Below, piece after piece: positions 61,739-64,000 of a DNA stretch of 64,000 bases. A program made the position numbers and the translations under genes. Numbering within the stretch: position 1 is the first letter of the stretch; each line of letters opens with the position of its first letter. Source of the DNA: CBFIDE01 sp965661265. GTDB taxonomy: Bacteria > Bacteroidota > Bacteroidia > Flavobacteriales > Schleiferiaceae. Below the pieces are notes generated by a model. That model searched no databases. It had not been told where the DNA came from and worked only from the letters and a program-made list of their open reading frames with translations. The DNA is taken from the NCBI GenBank assembly GCA_965661265.1, contig CBFIDE010000004.1:1-64000 (forward strand), written 5' to 3'.

Positions 61739-63040
61739 TTAATAAGCTGCCAATTCGGGAAGATCATCTAGGACCTCTTCTTTTCCAATTAAATTGAGGC
61801 TATCCAATTTAGCCTTTAAGGGAGCAATATGATTTAAAAATGATTCCTTATAAATCTCATCTATTGGATCCGCATCTGGTAAATCTTGTTTCAATGGGTC
61901 TACTTGCTTGCCATTTACCCAAAATCTATAACATACATGAGGTCCTGTTGCAAGTCCCGTTGAACCAACATAGCCAATTATATCTCCTTGTTTCACAGCT
62001 TTACCCTTTCTAATACCCTTTTCAAATTTACTCATATGCAAATACTGTGAGGTATAGGTTGAATTATGTTTCACCTTCACGTAATTCCCATTGCCAGATG
62101 TATATGCTGCCGCCTCAATAATACCATCTGCTGTGCTCATTATTGGCGTTCCTTTTGGCGCAGCGTAATCTGTTCCCAAATGGGCTTTCCATCTTTTTAA
62201 AACAGGATGAAATCTCTTTGGGCTATAACGTGATGAAATTCTAGAAAATTTAAGCGGTGCTCTTAAAAACGCCTTTCTTAAAGTATTTCCTTTTTCATCA
62301 TAGTAATCTGGAAAAGCTGCACTATCACCTTGGAAATAGAAACTATAGAAAGATCTTTCTCTGTGGAAAAAATCCGCAGCAATTATGTTACCGATACCGA
62401 CAAAGACCGTATCGTCAATAAACTTTTCTTCAAATACAACTTTAAAATAATCTCCTTTTTGAATTCTAAAAAAATCAATTGTCCACGCATAAATTTCTGA
62501 GAGGGAGAGCACCAATTCAGGACTTGCTCCTTGATCTACTATAGATTGATACAATGATGATTCTATTGGACTTGCAATTTCTCTAGTCCTAATTTCAATA
62601 TCTTTTTCTCTCAGCTTAATATTTAAGCTATCTACTAGATCAAATATATAGTACTGTACAGGGCTTGGCTGATACACAAAGAAATGTGCTTTTTGGAGGC
62701 TATCATTAGCATCTTTAAGGACTGCAAACTTTTTTCCGGCTCGCATATAACGAACATCAAATATTTCCTTATTGTATTCTGCAATTTTATGAATGATAGA
62801 GTAACCTACTCCATAATTGAGAAGTATAGTGCTAAAGCTTTCACCATTTTTAATGACTCCATCTTCAACTATGTACTCATTTTCCGGAAGTCCAAATCGT
62901 AAGACAACTTCTTCCTTTTCAGGAATTGATTCAATAACAAGCTCGTTATCTGAAGAAACTTTTGAGCTATTTATAGCAATAGATAATAATGCCCCAATGA
63001 TGCATACTGCAATAATAGCGATAAGCCAGGTTTTTTTCAT
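61739..63040 (-). CDS. M23-family peptidoglycan DD-metallopeptidase with a Cys in the HxH position
   Basis: A 433-residue membrane-anchored murein endopeptidase. An N-terminal membrane helix (about 4-22) is followed by a LysM/OapA-like region (FSTILLNYGVGYSIIHKIAEYN) and a beta-rich spacer. The LytM domain (about 275-385) has zinc ligands His287 and Asp291 (HLGTD). His335 is in YLHMSKF, and TGPHVCYRF stands where the last motif normally reads HxH. Here it is His368-x-Cys370, so the third zinc ligand would be Cys. The same HVC form seems common in Bacteroidota homologues. It follows the tryptophan dioxygenase gene by 9 bp. Confidence 0.92.
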   Translation of the reverse strand: MKKTWLIAIIAVCIIGALLSIAINSSKVSSDNELVIESIPEKEEVVLRFGLPENEYIVEDGVIKNGESFSTILLNYGVGYSIIHKIAEYNKEIFDVRYMRAGKKFAVLKDANDSLQKAHFFVYQPSPVQYYIFDLVDSLNIKLREKDIEIRTREIASPIESSLYQSIVDQGASPELVLSLSEIYAWTIDFFRIQKGDYFKVVFEEKFIDDTVFVGIGNIIAADFFHRERSFYSFYFQGDSAAFPDYYDEKGNTLRKAFLRAPLKFSRISSRYSPKRFHPVLKRWKAHLGTDYAAPKGTPIMSTADGIIEAAAYTSGNGNYVKVKHNSTYTSQYLHMSKFEKGIRKGKAVKQGDIIGYVGSTGLATGPHVCYRFWVNGKQVDPLKQDLPDADPIDEIYKESFLNHIAPLKAKLDSLNLIGKEEVLDDLPELAAY

Positions 63041-63049
63041 TAGTTGAAT

Positions 63050-64000
63050 TTAGAGTCCTTTCTTATCTATTCCAGCACCATCTAAAACATCAAATACCCA
63101 GGTCTTACCCCAATTTTCAATTTCTTCAGAAGACCAAAGCTCAGGGTAGAATATTCTTTTTTGAAAACGCGGAGGCAAATATTTCTGCCAATTTGTTCCT
63201 CCTGTAGCATTTATATCATCTGGCCTTTTGGCTAAATAGACGACAGAAGTTTTATAATGCTGCAATGGCCAATTAACATTTACATTTAAGTCCATTGTTC
63301 TAAAGGCATCTATTAATTCTTGATCTTGCTGATCGTCATTAGAAAGCGCTTTAAAAAGCTGCCATAAATTTTTTGTTGTATAACGCTGAGCCATTCTTAT
63401 TAGCTGATCGGTATACTTCTCTTCGAACTGTTTTAAAGTTAAAGTTTTGGCTCCTGTATCAGAAATAGTTGCGCCTTTCTTCCAATAAATTTTCTCATAC
63501 ATTTCTTCAATCGCAGAAGAAGAGTTGTATTCTTGTCTATGCTCCTTATCTACTAAGTTCAAGAAATCAGTAGCACCAATTTCTATCATTCTATATTGAC
63601 CGGATTGAAATCCACTAGCCGGAGTTAAGCTCATTCGGAATTTTAGAAACTCCTCTCTAGACATCCCCTTCTCCATAACAGCAAATGAGTGCGTTAGAGC
63701 ACCGAAATATCGGTTGATCCTAAGTATTTTTTCCTTTAATACATCTTTAGAAACAGAATCGGCCTTAGCCATTTGCTCCATTTCATGGAGACTTAATTTA
63801 AAGTATAGCTCTGTTATTTGGTGATACATGATGAAGATAGGCTCATCAGGAATTGATGTTTTAGGAGTTTGAAGACTTAAAAGAGTATCCAAGTGAACAT
63901 AATCCCAATAAGTAAGGTAATCTGAGTATAGTAGACCGTCTAAATACGATATCAATTCTTGACCACTAGCCTTATACTTTTCGGCTAATTTATCAATACG
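63050..64000 (-). CDS. tryptophan 2,3-dioxygenase (5' end outside window)
   Basis: A haem enzyme opening the indole ring of tryptophan to N-formylkynurenine. At least 316 residues are visible. The frame is open through position 64000 (reading back as EQGSAKYKEALKDIR), so the true start lies beyond the right edge; the TTG near 63955 is not the start. Family features: DYLTYWDYVHLDTLLSLQ, IMYHQITELYFKL with the distal His, PASGFQSGQYRMIE and the proximal haem His in NWPLQHYKTSVVYL. GGTNWQKYLPP closes the site. It is upstream of the M23 peptidase gene. Confidence 0.94.
   Translation of the reverse strand, partial: RIDKLAEKYKASGQELISYLDGLLYSDYLTYWDYVHLDTLLSLQTPKTSIPDEPIFIMYHQITELYFKLSLHEMEQMAKADSVSKDVLKEKILRINRYFGALTHSFAVMEKGMSREEFLKFRMSLTPASGFQSGQYRMIEIGATDFLNLVDKEHRQEYNSSSAIEEMYEKIYWKKGATISDTGAKTLTLKQFEEKYTDQLIRMAQRYTTKNLWQLFKALSNDDQQDQELIDAFRTMDLNVNVNWPLQHYKTSVVYLAKRPDDINATGGTNWQKYLPPRFQKRIFYPELWSSEEIENWGKTWVFDVLDGAGIDKKGL

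Noticed and set aside
63953..64000. Tryptophan dioxygenase starting at the TTG near 63955.
   Set aside because: The frame stays open to the window edge and the sequence before it looks like normal protein, so the gene is cut by the edge.

Overview
The window is typical chromosomal sequence from a member of the Bacteroidota, most likely a free-living, gliding-type lineage of Flavobacteriia or Cytophagia; I cannot place it more closely. The reasons are the complete gldKLMN type IX secretion (T9SS) core, C-terminal T9SS sorting domains on secreted enzymes, a bifunctional DAHP synthase/chorismate mutase, AT-rich DNA, weak Shine-Dalgarno sequences, and promoters of the Bacteroidota type (-7 box TAnnTTTG) in front of many genes. 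No rRNA, insertion sequence, prophage, integron or CRISPR array is visible.

Layout. 1-4.8 kb: fhs (C1 metabolism), then a lipoprotein and a secreted subtilisin with a T9SS tail. 4.8-6.9 kb: small secreted proteins and a broken LuxR-type response regulator fused to a lipoprotein signal peptide. 6.9-8.9 kb: groES-groEL. 9.0-14.2 kb: a six-gene leftward operon, miaB, a secreted protein, a sigma-54 activator, lptE, a TPR protein and secG. 14.4-24.7 kb: topA, an arginase-fold protein lacking most metal ligands, porP/sprF, gldK, gldL, gldM, gldN and an FAD oxidoreductase. 24.7-29.0 kb: DUF983 and ABC-F genes sharing a divergent promoter, a secreted lipase-like hydrolase, and two tandem tRNA-Arg genes followed by about 280 bp of unexplained non-coding DNA. 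29.0-34.4 kb: glycosyltransferase, sulfotransferase-like protein, metG, an esterase and murI.

34.4-41.2 kb is the conserved leftward envelope operon CBS protein, nadK, porG, uppS, bamA and two ompH/skp genes. It makes the outer-membrane insertase, periplasmic chaperones, the undecaprenyl carrier and one T9SS outer-membrane partner of the GldK/GldN ring. 41.2-48.9 kb runs rightward: pdxJ, LD-carboxypeptidase, yraN, a pseudouridine synthase, an AsmA-like protein, then a tightly coupled trio of a stand-alone T9SS type B sorting domain, a DUF2141 protein and a two-lobed aspartyl-protease lipoprotein. 48.9-64 kb: gamma-carbonic-anhydrase-like protein, NifU/Nfu, fatty-acid desaturase, pgi, coiled-coil lipoprotein, hflX, malic enzyme, universal stress protein, aroF/chorismate mutase, recJ, an M23 peptidase and tryptophan 2,3-dioxygenase, which runs off the right edge.

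Genes are packed very tightly. All eight convergent gene pairs meet stop-to-stop, between an 11-bp overlap and an 8-bp gap, and several promoters sit so close to the start codon that leaderless transcripts are likely. The most notable items are the predicted metal-free arginase-like protein next to the T9SS core, the stand-alone sorting-domain/aspartyl-protease operon, the chimeric regulator pseudogene, the His-to-Cys zinc ligand in the M23 peptidase, and the back-to-back promoter at 25110-25125.
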